A stretch of DNA of 9,498 nt from Ruminococcaceae bacterium UBA5397 (GTDB lineage Bacteria; Bacillota; Clostridia; Oscillospirales; Acutalibacteraceae): NCBI GenBank assembly GCA_002411615.1, contig DHOF01000104.1, positions 6,767-16,264 of the forward strand, in the 5' to 3' direction. This document shows, in pieces, positions 1 through 6,756 of the stretch (position 1 is the stretch's first letter; the number at the start of each line of letters is the position of its first letter). The notes under the pieces are model-generated. The model saw only the letters and a list, made by a program, of their open reading frames with translations. It searched no databases and was not told the origin of the DNA. The translations under genes were made by a program, and so were the position numbers.

Positions 1-584
1 TCGGCAACAATCACCGGCAATCCTGAAAATGGTTCTTTTAAGGCACATCCAGTATCTACTTTGCACCGCAGTTTTCTTTTTTCTCCATCAAAGGAAAGTT
101 CTAATGTTCCATCTATATTGGAGACAGCCCCTCTGCCGGTAATTCTGTGGAAAATCCGCATTGTAAAATAACAAACGCCGACCAATGCAATAAATAAAAC
201 GGGAGGCACATCAAAATACACTACATTGTTTTTAATAAAAAGACCTTTCGGCGCCAAGAAATACCAAAGGACTAGCATAATTCCTGCAAAAGCAAAACTC
301 ATTACATAAAAGGAAAGCAGTTGTCTTAAAAATAAAGCTCTTCCACAAAAGCCAAACGTACAATATGTAATAATTGCCGCCAAAAGCAGCTGATAAATAA
401 AACTAACCCATGTTTCCATCGCGGGAACAAGTACAATCAGAGACCCCACCGCCCCCACCGACGCTCCCAAAATCAGTCTCCCTTTTTTCGGTTCCAAATG
501 CAGAAATTTCGCATTTAAAAGCAAAAGGCAAAAATCCACAAATAGATTTGTTCCCAGAAGAACATCCACATAAATCACCTGCAC
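1..584 (-). CDS. spoIIGA: SpoIIGA, sigma-E processing peptidase (3' end outside window)
   Basis: SpoIIGA is the membrane-embedded aspartic protease that cleaves pro-sigma-E in the mother cell after a signal from the forespore. The first 194 codons are visible. An N-terminal hydrophobic domain has about five membrane segments (roughly residues 2-25, 36-54, 58-78, 90-110 and 126-142). The cytoplasmic protease domain begins at about 155 and carries the catalytic DTG at 177-179 in a DTGxxLxxPxSGxPVIV context typical of the family. The N-terminus (VIYVDVLLGTNLFVDF) matches the family pattern of a first helix starting right at the start codon. I chose the GTG at 584 because an AAGAGGTGAG Shine-Dalgarno sits about 7 nt upstream; a second GTG two codons later (578) is possible. 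B. subtilis SpoIIGA is about 309 residues, so roughly a third is missing off the left edge. sigE normally follows it, but that lies outside the window. Confidence 0.93.
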   Translation of the reverse strand, partial: MQVIYVDVLLGTNLFVDFCLLLLNAKFLHLEPKKGRLILGASVGAVGSLIVLVPAMETWVSFIYQLLLAAIITYCTFGFCGRALFLRQLLSFYVMSFAFAGIMLVLWYFLAPKGLFIKNNVVYFDVPPVLFIALVGVCYFTMRIFHRITGRGAVSNIDGTLELSFDGEKRKLRCKVDTGCALKEPFSGLPVIVA

Positions 585-606
585 GAATTTCTCACCTCTT
601 ATTTGG

Positions 607-640
607 AGTATGACACAAGTTCTTAGGAAAAACCTGTCAA
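607..640 (-). promoter_or_regulatory. spoIIG-type promoter, 22-bp spacer (Spo0A/sigma-A)
   Basis: On the minus strand a perfect -35 (TTGACA, 635-640) and a CATACT -10 (607-612) are separated by exactly 22 bp. This is the anomalous spacing and -10 sequence that I recall for the Spo0A-activated sigma-A promoter of B. subtilis spoIIG. No acceptable -10 exists at 17 bp. The predicted start near 600 leaves a leader of only about 16 nt, with the Shine-Dalgarno at its beginning. TGTCAAA (635-641, plus strand) overlaps the -35 and is one mismatch from the 0A box TGTCGAA. Confidence 0.72.
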
Positions 641-689
641 AAAGAGAAGGGATTCGAAACGGATTTTAATCCGTCTCGAATCCCCTTTT
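641..689 (-). terminator. Intrinsic terminator of the acpS-nnrD-ndoA unit
   Basis: GGGATTCGA-A-ACGGAT (649-664) pairs with ATCCGT-C-TCGAATCCC (669-684) around a 4-nt loop. The single internal mismatch becomes a G-U pair only in minus-strand RNA. On that strand the stem is followed by TTCTCTTTTT. It lies about 80 nt past the ndoA stop and directly abuts the spoIIGA -35, so the T-tract and the promoter overlap. Confidence 0.8.
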
Positions 690-768
690 CTATGGCTATT
701 TTCTTTTCTCTTTATAACACTAAAAGGCAAAAAATTAAATATAGTTTCTTCTTGTTTGGCAGGGCTAT

Positions 769-1155
769 TTATGTAGTTGCCCTGCTGCGTGCTCCGATTC
801 CAAGACTAACGGAAATCGCCTGATCCACCTGATTCATACTCTGTTGATCAAGGCGCCCCATTCTTTCTTTTAATCGGTGCTTATCAAGAGTGCGGACTTG
901 TTCCAAAAGGACCACACTGTCTTTTGACAAACCGGTATCTCCGGCATCCAGATAAATATGCGTCGGAAGATTTGCTTTTCCTTTTTGACTTGTAATTGCT
1001 GCTGCAATTACAGTTGGACTAAAACGGTTTCCGACATCGTTTTGAACAATCAATACAGGTCTGACTCCGCCCTGCTCTGATCCGACGACAGGACTCAGAT
1101 CTGCGTAAAAAATATCTCCCCGTCTGACATTCATAAATCTATTCACACTCCGCAT
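769..1155 (-). CDS. ndoA: EndoA/MazF-type mRNA interferase
   Basis: This is a PemK/MazF-fold endoribonuclease; the B. subtilis homologue EndoA cuts single-stranded RNA at U^ACAU. The family core is clear: RRGDIFYADLSPVVGSEQGG, then RPVLIVQNDVGNRFSPTVI, ITSQKGKANLPTH, and DSVVLLEQVRTLDK. The RGD, the conserved GSEQGG(V)RP loop and the LLEQ(V/I)RT strand carry the active-site Arg and Thr/Ser positions. The 128-residue length assumes the ATG at 1155, which has AAAGGA 9 nt upstream. The B. subtilis protein (about 116 residues) aligns from the internal ATG at 1134, whose GGAG is 13 nt away, so the true start is unsettled. No NdoAI (MazE-like) antitoxin or alr gene lies upstream; the gap to nnrD is only 145 nt. 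It is probably co-transcribed with nnrD and acpS, as no convincing promoter was seen in the gap. Confidence 0.93.
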   Translation of the reverse strand: MRSVNRFMNVRRGDIFYADLSPVVGSEQGGVRPVLIVQNDVGNRFSPTVIAAAITSQKGKANLPTHIYLDAGDTGLSKDSVVLLEQVRTLDKHRLKERMGRLDQQSMNQVDQAISVSLGIGARSRATT

Positions 1156-1170
1156 AAAGGATTTTCCTTT
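1156..1170 (-). repeat. Inverted repeat covering the ndoA Shine-Dalgarno
   Basis: In minus-strand orientation, AAAGGA-AAA-TCCTTT is a perfect 6-bp inverted repeat with a 3-nt loop. It abuts the ATG at 1155 and contains its presumed Shine-Dalgarno. If it folds in the mRNA it would mask initiation at 1155 and might favour the internal start at 1134. Alternatively it is a chance repeat in A/T-rich DNA. Confidence 0.45.
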
Positions 1171-1300
1171 GATAGCATTGGCAAACTAATCCGGATTTAT
1201 TCACCGAATTTTGCTGCTCTATCCTATGCATAATCAGAATGATCCGTGTAGAATGAAAAAGATTGAAACAAAAAGATAAAATTTGTCCAAATAATAGTCT

Positions 1301-2134
1301 TTAAAGGAAAATCGCCGGCAATTCTTTTAAAAGATCATGCGGAAGCATCGCGGTTTGAGAAAACTTTTTTGCAGCAAAGTCTCCGGCAAGTCCATGAAAA
1401 TAAACGCCTGCCGAAGCCGCCGCAAAAGGTTCCGCTCCCTGTGCAAGAAACGCCCCGATCATACCGGAAAGGAGATCTCCGCTTCCGCCTTTGGCCATAC
1501 CGGGATTTCCTGTTGGATTTTGAAGGACTTGTCCATTGGGAGAAGCAACAATCGTCCCAGCCCCTTTTAAAACGACCACTGCATTCCATTTTTTAGAACA
1601 GCAGGCTGCAACTTCCGCTCGGTTTTTCTGCACTTCTGAAACAGTTTTCCCGGTCAGTCTTGCCATTTCTCCCGGGTGAGGTGTTAAAATAAGCGGCGTT
1701 TTAACAGAAGGCAAAATTCTGTCGGCCTCTTCTGCAATACAGTTTAATCCATCAGCATCCAGGAGGAGCGGCACTTGACAATGCTTTAAAATATCCCGAA
1801 CCCGATCGGGATATTCCGTTGAAAATCCGCACCCCATCACACAAGCAGTTGCCCTTTTTAACGCGGATTCGACCAGAGAAAAGTCCTCTTTTTGATAAAC
1901 CGTATAAATTGGTTCTAAAAGCCTGGATGCAACGATCGGATAAATAGATTTCGGCACCGCCATATCCACCAAACCGGTTCCGCATCTCAATGCTCCGCCT
2001 CCGCAAAGGACAGCGGCTCCCGCCATTCCATAACTGCCGCAAATACAAAGGAGTCTTCCGAAACTTCCTTTATTGGCATTCTGTGCTCTGGGCTTTAAAA
2101 TCGAACGGGCGAATTTTTCCGAGATCAGTTCCAT
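1301..2134 (-). CDS. nnrD: ADP-dependent NAD(P)H-hydrate dehydratase
   Basis: NnrD repairs damaged nicotinamide cofactors by dehydrating S-NAD(P)HX to NAD(P)H with ATP/ADP, in the cytoplasm. The ribokinase-like carbohydrate-kinase domain covers nearly all 277 residues. Visible motifs are GSYGMAGAA (33-41), LDADGLN (125-131), TPHPGEMARL (151-160), VLKGAGT (188-194), and the ATP/anion-hole loop NPTGNPGMAKGGSGD (206-220), whose last Asp is the expected catalytic base. The N-terminal NnrE epimerase domain found in many fused bacterial versions is absent, so this is a stand-alone dehydratase. The start is set by AAAGGGGAG a few nt upstream of the ATG. The first 65 nt overlap the end of acpS, suggesting translational coupling; acpS-nnrD adjacency is common in Firmicutes. 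Confidence 0.93.
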   Translation of the reverse strand: MELISEKFARSILKPRAQNANKGSFGRLLCICGSYGMAGAAVLCGGGALRCGTGLVDMAVPKSIYPIVASRLLEPIYTVYQKEDFSLVESALKRATACVMGCGFSTEYPDRVRDILKHCQVPLLLDADGLNCIAEEADRILPSVKTPLILTPHPGEMARLTGKTVSEVQKNRAEVAACCSKKWNAVVVLKGAGTIVASPNGQVLQNPTGNPGMAKGGSGDLLSGMIGAFLAQGAEPFAAASAGVYFHGLAGDFAAKKFSQTAMLPHDLLKELPAIFL

Positions 2135-2495
2135 TTGAACTCCCCTTTCCGATGACGATCACCGTTACCAAAGTATCCGTATGGCTAACGCTGACCATAA
2201 ATTCTTTTCCAAAAGCCAACCGGGCCGCTTTCCCAGAAAAGTGCAGATATGGAGCACCATTTTCCCGATGCAGCAGCTCTACTTCGCAAAGAGAAAATCC
2301 GTGGAGCCCAGTCCCAATCGCTTTAGAAAACGCTTCTTTCGCACTAAAAGAAGCCGCAACGCTCTGGGGTGGAAATCCACGCTTCTGGAGTTCCAGAAAT
2401 TCTCTTTGTCCAAGAATTCTACGACAAAAGCTTTCCCGTTTCATCGATTCTTTAATCCGTGAAATCTCGCAGAGATCAATTCCAACTGCATCCAT
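2070..2495 (-). CDS. acpS: Holo-[acyl-carrier-protein] synthase
   Basis: AcpS transfers 4'-phosphopantetheine from CoA to the serine of apo-ACP, activating fatty-acid synthesis. The 141-residue product shows AVGIDLCEISRI (3-14) with the metal-binding Asp7, SAKEAFSKAIGTG (51-63) with Glu54 and Lys58, and the terminal VSVSHT strand (101-106). The start at 2495 is favoured by GGGAGGA 7 nt upstream and by the family N-terminus; the frame stays open upstream to a GTG at 2516 that lacks such a site. Family members are about 120 residues and normally end soon after the SHT strand. Here roughly 24 further residues (NGTDLGKIRPFDFK and onward) overlap the nnrD start in another frame. The Shine-Dalgarno of nnrD is therefore inside this gene. 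Confidence 0.93.
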   Translation of the reverse strand: MDAVGIDLCEISRIKESMKRESFCRRILGQREFLELQKRGFPPQSVAASFSAKEAFSKAIGTGLHGFSLCEVELLHRENGAPYLHFSGKAARLAFGKEFMVSVSHTDTLVTVIVIGKGSSNGTDLGKIRPFDFKAQSTECQ

Positions 2496-2524
2496 AAAGC
2501 AATCCTCCCAAAACACTTTTTTCT

Positions 2525-2553
2525 ATTTTATCACACCTCGATTTTGTTTACAA
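2525..2553 (-). promoter_or_regulatory. Sigma-A promoter of the acpS-nnrD-ndoA unit
   Basis: On the minus strand TTGTAA (2548-2553), a 17-bp spacer and TAAAAT (2525-2530) form a good vegetative promoter. The expected start near 2518 gives a leader of about 23 nt containing the acpS Shine-Dalgarno. It is divergent from the pheS promoter. Confidence 0.75.
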
Positions 2554-2599
2554 ATAAAGGAATTTACGAAAAAGTTTCTCTAAAAATGCTTTTAAGTGC

Positions 2600-2628
2600 T
2601 TGCAAATAAAAAAGGTGCGTGATATAGT
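2600..2628 (+). promoter_or_regulatory. Sigma-A promoter of pheS-pheT
   Basis: TTGCAA (2600-2605), a 17-bp spacer and TATAGT (2623-2628) preceded by a TGA extended -10. It lies immediately upstream of the T-box leader. The two divergent -35 elements (this one and that of acpS) are about 46 bp apart. Confidence 0.8.
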
Positions 2629-2634
2629 TAAATA

Positions 2635-2905
2635 GTTCATAAATTGAATAAAAACAAACACAATGAAAAAGTAAAGTAGCGGCCTTAAAATGCCCGTAAA
2701 GAGAGAATGCGTCACCCGGCTGAGAACGCATTTACCGGCAAAGTTCGCAAAGTTTCCCTTTGGAGTGGCTGCGCAGAACCATTTATAAAATGAAGTAGGC
2801 GCAGAACGGCAGACCCCGTTATCGGTCGTCAGAGTACAGAATCAGGGTGGTACCACGAAAGTTTTGCCTTCGTCCCTCTATTGGGGGATGAAGGCTTTTT
2901 ATTTT
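2635..2905 (+). promoter_or_regulatory. T-box riboswitch, pheS-pheT leader (tRNA-Phe)
   Basis: This leader measures charging of tRNA-Phe and permits read-through when uncharged tRNA binds. The canonical T-box AGGGTGGTACCACG is at 2844-2857. Its UGGU bulge would pair with an ACCA 3' end, matching the A discriminator of tRNA-Phe. Upstream, UGCC-C-GUA pairs with UAC-C-GGCA and AAUGCGU with ACGCAUU, separated by an AAGAGAG bulge (about 2690-2740), as in a T-box stem I. GCGGCC (2679-2684) can close it with GGCUGC (2767-2772). CUGCGC/GCGCAG with AGAA and AGUA in its interior (about 2769-2804) looks like stem II, and AACGG/CCGUU (about 2805-2820) like stem III. I could not place the specifier loop securely; UUC triplets occur at 2744-2746 and 2754-2756. 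Confidence 0.9.
2866..2905 (+). terminator. T-box-controlled intrinsic terminator
   Basis: GCCTTCGTCCC (2866-2876) pairs with GGG-AT-GAAGGC (2885-2895, including one G-U pair), followed by TTTTTATTTTT. It would be replaced by the antiterminator that uses the T-box sequence when uncharged tRNA is bound. Confidence 0.88.
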
Positions 2906-2937
2906 TCCGGTTCCAGCCTCGAGAAAGGATGTTATAG

Positions 2938-3963
2938 ATGATCAAAGAGGATTTAGAGGCAATCCGCCAAAAGGTATCGGATGACCTCAAAGGAGTCAAT
3001 GAGCAAAAACCGTTAGATGATCTGCGCGTAAAATACCTTGGCAAAAAAGGAGAACTCACCGCAATTCTGAAACAGATGGGAAAGCTTTCTGCCGAAGAGC
3101 GTCCTGCAGTTGGGCAGAAAGCAAACGAGATTCGTTCTTTTATCGAATCAGAATTACAGGAACGTTCTACAGAATTAAAGAAACAAGAGCTTACTCACCG
3201 TCTGGAACATGAAGCAATCGATGTGACAATGCCCGGAAAATATCAGCAACTCGGTGCCAAACACCCGCTTTCCATTGGCCTTGATGAGATTAAAGAGATT
3301 TTCGTCGGCATGGGGTTTGATATTGTAGACGGCCCCGAAGTGGAAACCGACTACTATAACTTTGAAGCACTCAATATTCCTAAAAATCACCCGGCTCGCG
3401 ATACACAGGATACTTTTTATATCAACGAAAATATTCTGCTGCGCACACAGACAAGCCCAGTACAGGTACGGGTAATGGAAAAGCAAAAGCCTCCTATCCG
3501 TATTATCAGCCCTGGCCGTGTCTATCGCAGTGATGCAGTAGATGCCACTCATTCCCCTATCTTTCACCAGATCGAAGGACTGGTCGTTGATAAGGGCATC
3601 ACTTTTGCCCACCTGAAGGGAACCCTTGAGACCTTCGTAAAGCGCCTTTACGGAGAAGACAGCGTCGTTCGTTTTCGTCCTCACCATTTCCCCTTTACGG
3701 AACCCTCCGCTGAAGTGGATGTACAGTGCTTTCACTGCCACGGTGAAGGCTGCCGCCTCTGCAAAGGGGAAGGCTGGATTGAAATTCTGGGCTGCGGCAT
3801 GGTCCATCCGAAAGTTCTGGCGAACTGCGGCATCGACCCGGAAGTTTACACCGGATTTGCTCTCGGAATGGGATTGGAGCGTGTTGTTATGCGCCGCTAC
3901 CAAATCGATGATATGCGCCTGTTCTATGAAAACGACGTACGATTCTTAAAACAATTCGGTTGA
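2938..3963 (+). CDS. pheS: Phenylalanyl-tRNA synthetase, alpha subunit
   Basis: This is the catalytic subunit of the (alpha-beta)2 class II enzyme that charges tRNA-Phe. At 341 residues it has the usual bacterial length. Residues 1-90 form the helical, tRNA-contacting N-terminal arm ([17 protein letters not shown] at 32-48). The class II core follows, with motif 2 at [19 protein letters not shown] (193-211), the [12 protein letters not shown] strand (251-262), the four-cysteine segment C264-C267-C272-C275 common in many bacterial PheS proteins, [13 protein letters not shown] (279-291), and motif 3 at [13 protein letters not shown] (306-318). The start has AAGGA 8 nt upstream and directly follows the T-box terminator. 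pheT follows after 32 nt. Confidence 0.98.
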   Translation: MIKEDLEAIRQKVSDDLKGVNEQKPLDDLRVKYLGKKGELTAILKQMGKLSAEERPAVGQKANEIRSFIESELQERSTELKKQELTHRLEHEAIDVTMPGKYQQLGAKHPLSIGLDEIKEIFVGMGFDIVDGPEVETDYYNFEALNIPKNHPARDTQDTFYINENILLRTQTSPVQVRVMEKQKPPIRIISPGRVYRSDAVDATHSPIFHQIEGLVVDKGITFAHLKGTLETFVKRLYGEDSVVRFRPHHFPFTEPSAEVDVQCFHCHGEGCRLCKGEGWIEILGCGMVHPKVLANCGIDPEVYTGFALGMGLERVVMRRYQIDDMRLFYENDVRFLKQFG

Positions 3964-3995
3964 TCAACTTAGGATAGAAAGCGTGGTTAAAGCAT

Positions 3996-6386
3996 ATGAA
4001 TTTATCAATGAGATGGCTTCAGGAATTCGTAGATCTTCCAAAAATGAAGCTTCGAGACTTCACCGAGGCAATGACCCTCAGCGGAAGTAAAGTAGAAAGC
4101 TGGGAAACAGAAGGAGAAGATATCCAAAACGTTGTCGTAGGAAAAGTCCTCTCTTTAGAACATCACCCAGACAGCGATCATCTTTGGATTACACAAGTCG
4201 ATGTTGGTTCCGATGCACCGATTCAAATTGTAACTGGTGCACAGAATCTAAAAAAGGGAGATTTCGTCCCGGCAGCGCTTCATAATAGTCTTCTCCCCGG
4301 CGGAAAGAAAATTAAAAAAGGCAAGCTGCGCGGTGTTGAATCAAATGGAATGCTTTGCTCTGTCGGCGAATTAGGACTCACTGTTCATGATTTTCCGCAC
4401 GCCATCGAGGATGGGATCATGGTTCTTACAGAGGAAGACGACTGTAAACTAGAGCTTGGCATGCCGATTCAGGAAGCGCTCAATTTTAATGATACCATTG
4501 TCGAATTTGAAATTACCAACAATCGTCCGGATTGTTTCTCGATGATCGGACTTGCGCGGGAAGCTGCCGCCACTTTTAATCTGCCGCTTAAAAAGCATAA
4601 GCCGATTGTAAAAGCAGGCGCTGGAGACTGCAGAGGACTTTTAGACGCAAAAATTGAAGCACCGGACCTCTGCTCCCTCTATTCCAACCGAATTGTCAAG
4701 AATGTGCGGGTGGCGCCCAGCCCGCTCTGGATGCGGGAACGTCTGCGTGCAATGGGAATACGACCAATTAATAACATTGTGGATATTACAAACTATGTCA
4801 TGATGGAATATGGCCAGCCCATGCACGCATTTGATTTGCGCTTCGTAAAAGACGGAAAGATTCATATCCGCCGTGCAAAAGCCGGAGAAAAGATTACAAC
4901 GCTGGATGACGTGGAACACACTCTGACCGAAAACCAGCTGATCATTGCCGACAGCGAAAAGCCAATTGCGATTGCCGGTGTGATGGGCGGCGAATACAGC
5001 GGTATTATGGAAGACACCAACACGGTCGTTTTTGAATCCGCCTGTTTTAACGGTGCTTCCGTGCGTACCACTGCGCGCGATCAAGGAATGCGCACAGATG
5101 CTTCTGCCCGCTATGAAAAAGGCCTCGATCCTCAAAACTGTCTCCCGGCTTTACAGCGTGCCTGTGAACTCGTAGAACTCTTAGATGCCGGAGATATCAT
5201 GGACGGAATGATTGTAGACGACTGTTCCGATCATGAGCCGCGCCGTATCCCTTTGGAAGTTGATTGGATCAACCGTTTTCTTGACACTGATATTTCAAAA
5301 GAAATGATGAAGAGCATTCTGAAAAAGCTGGAATGCAAATTTGACGATGATACAATCATTGTTCCCTCTTTCCGCCCGGATCTGCAGCACAAAGCGGACA
5401 TTGCCGAAGAGATTGCAAGATTTTACGGATATAATAAAATTCCGGGAGCCGCACTTCCCGGCGGCGCACAGGGAAAATATACGCTGGAACAGAAATTCCA
5501 GCAAAAGATTTCCAACACCATGCTTGCGCTCGGTGCCAGCGAAATTATGACCTATTCTTTTATTTCGCCTAAATATTACGATAAAATCTTGATGCCAAAA
5601 AATGATTCTCTTCGCAAATCCATCACGATTTCCAATCCGCTGGGAGAAGACACCAGCATTATGCGTACCGTAGCACTTCCCAGTATGATGGAGACTCTGG
5701 CACGCAATTACAACAATCGCAATGACAGTGCCTGCCTCTTCGAAATGGCCAGCGAATACATTCCTACAACAGAAAATGAACTGCCTATCGAAAAAGCCAC
5801 CTTGATCTGCGGCATGTATGGGGAAAATTATGACTTCTTCTCCTGCAAAGGAATTCTGGAAGGTCTGCTCTCCCGACTCGGAGTATACGACTGGGACATC
5901 AAAGCTTCTAAAGAAGAATACAGCTATCATCCCGGCCGCTGCGCTGTTTTAAGCATTGATGGCAAACGCCTCGGCGTAATTGGTGAACTTCACCCGAATG
6001 TAATGGAAAATTACGGTATGGGCGGGCGTGCATACAACTTTAGTCTGGATGTTAAAATGCTCTATCAAGCCAGCGAAAAATCTATCACTTATCAGCCGCT
6101 GCCGAAATTCCCCGCTGTCTCTCGAGACCTTGCACTAATCTGCAACGCTGATATTCCTGTTCTTGTCCTCGAAAAGGCAATCAAGAAAGGTTCCGGCAAT
6201 TTGCTGGAACATATCGAGCTGTTCGATGTTTACCGCGGTGAACAAATTGCTTTTGGCAAAAAGAGTGTTGCCTTCCGAATCATTCTTCGCTCTGCAGACG
6301 AAACCTTGACAGAAGAGCGCGTAAATTCCACCATTAAGAAAGTAATTGCCGAACTTGAGAAATTTGGTGCCACTTTGCGTACTTAA
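3996..6386 (+). CDS. pheT: Phenylalanyl-tRNA synthetase, beta subunit
   Basis: This is the large subunit of PheRS, responsible for tRNA recognition and editing of Tyr-tRNA-Phe. At 796 residues it is full length. Domains run in the expected order: N-terminal B1 ([10 protein letters not shown]), the EMAP-II-like OB-fold tRNA-binding domain (about 40-155, [19 protein letters not shown]), the B3/B4 editing domain (about 215-385, [20 protein letters not shown]), B5 (about 415-485, [20 protein letters not shown]), the catalytic-like core (about 490-690), and the FDX-ACB anticodon-binding domain (about 702-795, [14 protein letters not shown]). The ATG at 3996 matches the family N-terminus but lacks an evident Shine-Dalgarno (GTTAAAGCAT precedes it). 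Initiation may therefore depend on ribosomes arriving from pheS. No obvious terminator follows before the ireB promoter. Confidence 0.98.
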   Translation: MNLSMRWLQEFVDLPKMKLRDFTEAMTLSGSKVESWETEGEDIQNVVVGKVLSLEHHPDSDHLWITQVDVGSDAPIQIVTGAQNLKKGDFVPAALHNSLLPGGKKIKKGKLRGVESNGMLCSVGELGLTVHDFPHAIEDGIMVLTEEDDCKLELGMPIQEALNFNDTIVEFEITNNRPDCFSMIGLAREAAATFNLPLKKHKPIVKAGAGDCRGLLDAKIEAPDLCSLYSNRIVKNVRVAPSPLWMRERLRAMGIRPINNIVDITNYVMMEYGQPMHAFDLRFVKDGKIHIRRAKAGEKITTLDDVEHTLTENQLIIADSEKPIAIAGVMGGEYSGIMEDTNTVVFESACFNGASVRTTARDQGMRTDASARYEKGLDPQNCLPALQRACELVELLDAGDIMDGMIVDDCSDHEPRRIPLEVDWINRFLDTDISKEMMKSILKKLECKFDDDTIIVPSFRPDLQHKADIAEEIARFYGYNKIPGAALPGGAQGKYTLEQKFQQKISNTMLALGASEIMTYSFISPKYYDKILMPKNDSLRKSITISNPLGEDTSIMRTVALPSMMETLARNYNNRNDSACLFEMASEYIPTTENELPIEKATLICGMYGENYDFFSCKGILEGLLSRLGVYDWDIKASKEEYSYHPGRCAVLSIDGKRLGVIGELHPNVMENYGMGGRAYNFSLDVKMLYQASEKSITYQPLPKFPAVSRDLALICNADIPVLVLEKAIKKGSGNLLEHIELFDVYRGEQIAFGKKSVAFRIILRSADETLTEERVNSTIKKVIAELEKFGATLRT

Positions 6387-6441
6387 TCCTCCTGTTTTTA
6401 GGTAATAACTCTCCACATATCGAATTTTTCGGATTTTATCC

Positions 6442-6470
6442 TTGCAAAAAAGGATTGCTTGTTGTATCAT
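6442..6470 (+). promoter_or_regulatory. Sigma-A promoter of ireB
   Basis: TTGCAA (6442-6447), a 17-bp spacer and TATCAT (6465-6470). The start would be near 6477, leaving a leader of only about 17 nt that begins with the GGAGGTG ribosome-binding site. A 6-bp inverted repeat, ATCCTT-GCAAAA-AAGGAT (6438-6455), overlaps the -35 and might be an operator, or may be chance. Confidence 0.72.
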
Positions 6471-6493
6471 TTAATTCATTGGAGGTGTTTTCC

Positions 6494-6739
6494 ATGTTGG
6501 ATAAGACGATGACCTTTTCTATTGGGTCTGATCGCGAACAGGATATCCGTCAGGTCCTTACTGCTGTCTACTCAGCAATGAAGGAGAAAGGATACAATCC
6601 CATCAACCAGTTGGTGGGTTACATTCTTTCGGAAGATCCTACCTATATTACCACCCATAATAACGCACGGAGTCTTATACGCAGAATTGACCGAGATGAA
6701 TTATTACAGGTATTGCTTAAATCATACCTTAATGTATAA
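6494..6739 (+). CDS. ireB: IreB family regulatory phosphoprotein (UPF0297/YrzL)
   Basis: IreB is a small cytoplasmic protein that in Enterococcus faecalis is phosphorylated by the PASTA kinase IreK and modulates intrinsic cephalosporin resistance. The 81-residue product carries the family signature [19 protein letters not shown] (residues 31-49), then [17 protein letters not shown] and a terminal LLKSYL. Two threonines near the N-terminus (T5, T7) are candidate phosphosites by analogy. The frame is open 13 codons upstream, but the ATG at 6494 is chosen for its GGAGGTG 6 nt upstream and for its family-like N-terminus. In many Firmicutes ireB is followed by ruvX; here the next gene is an unrelated small protein 17 nt downstream. 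Confidence 0.93.
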   Translation: MLDKTMTFSIGSDREQDIRQVLTAVYSAMKEKGYNPINQLVGYILSEDPTYITTHNNARSLIRRIDRDELLQVLLKSYLNV

Positions 6740-6756
6740 AAAAGGGAGGGACGCGA

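Noticed and set aside
410..613. Plus-strand ORF of 67 codons at the left end
   Set aside because: It is antisense to spoIIGA, proline-rich and of no recognisable family; the minus frame carries a clear SpoIIGA sequence including the DTG motif.
1188..1197. 10-bp palindrome AATCCGGATT upstream of ndoA
   Set aside because: A single short palindrome with no associated promoter elements is not enough to call an operator.
1140..1232. Possible 30-codon upstream ORF on the minus strand before ndoA, ending just before the ATG at 1134
   Set aside because: No Shine-Dalgarno, too short for an antitoxin and no family likeness; probably chance.
1990..2583. Plus-strand 197-codon ORF antisense to nnrD and acpS
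   Set aside because: Shadow frame of two confidently identified minus-strand genes, with unconvincing composition and no ribosome-binding site that I could support.
3175..3903. Minus-strand 242-codon ORF inside pheS
   Set aside because: It mirrors the codon structure of pheS on the other strand; no family features.
5295..5930. Minus-strand 211-codon ORF inside pheT
   Set aside because: Shadow of pheT; composition is Phe-rich, as expected from the reverse of Glu/Lys codons.
6387..6441. Possible terminator after pheT (CGAA-TTT-TTCG followed by GATTTT)
   Set aside because: Only a 4-bp stem, too weak to call; read-through into ireB remains possible.
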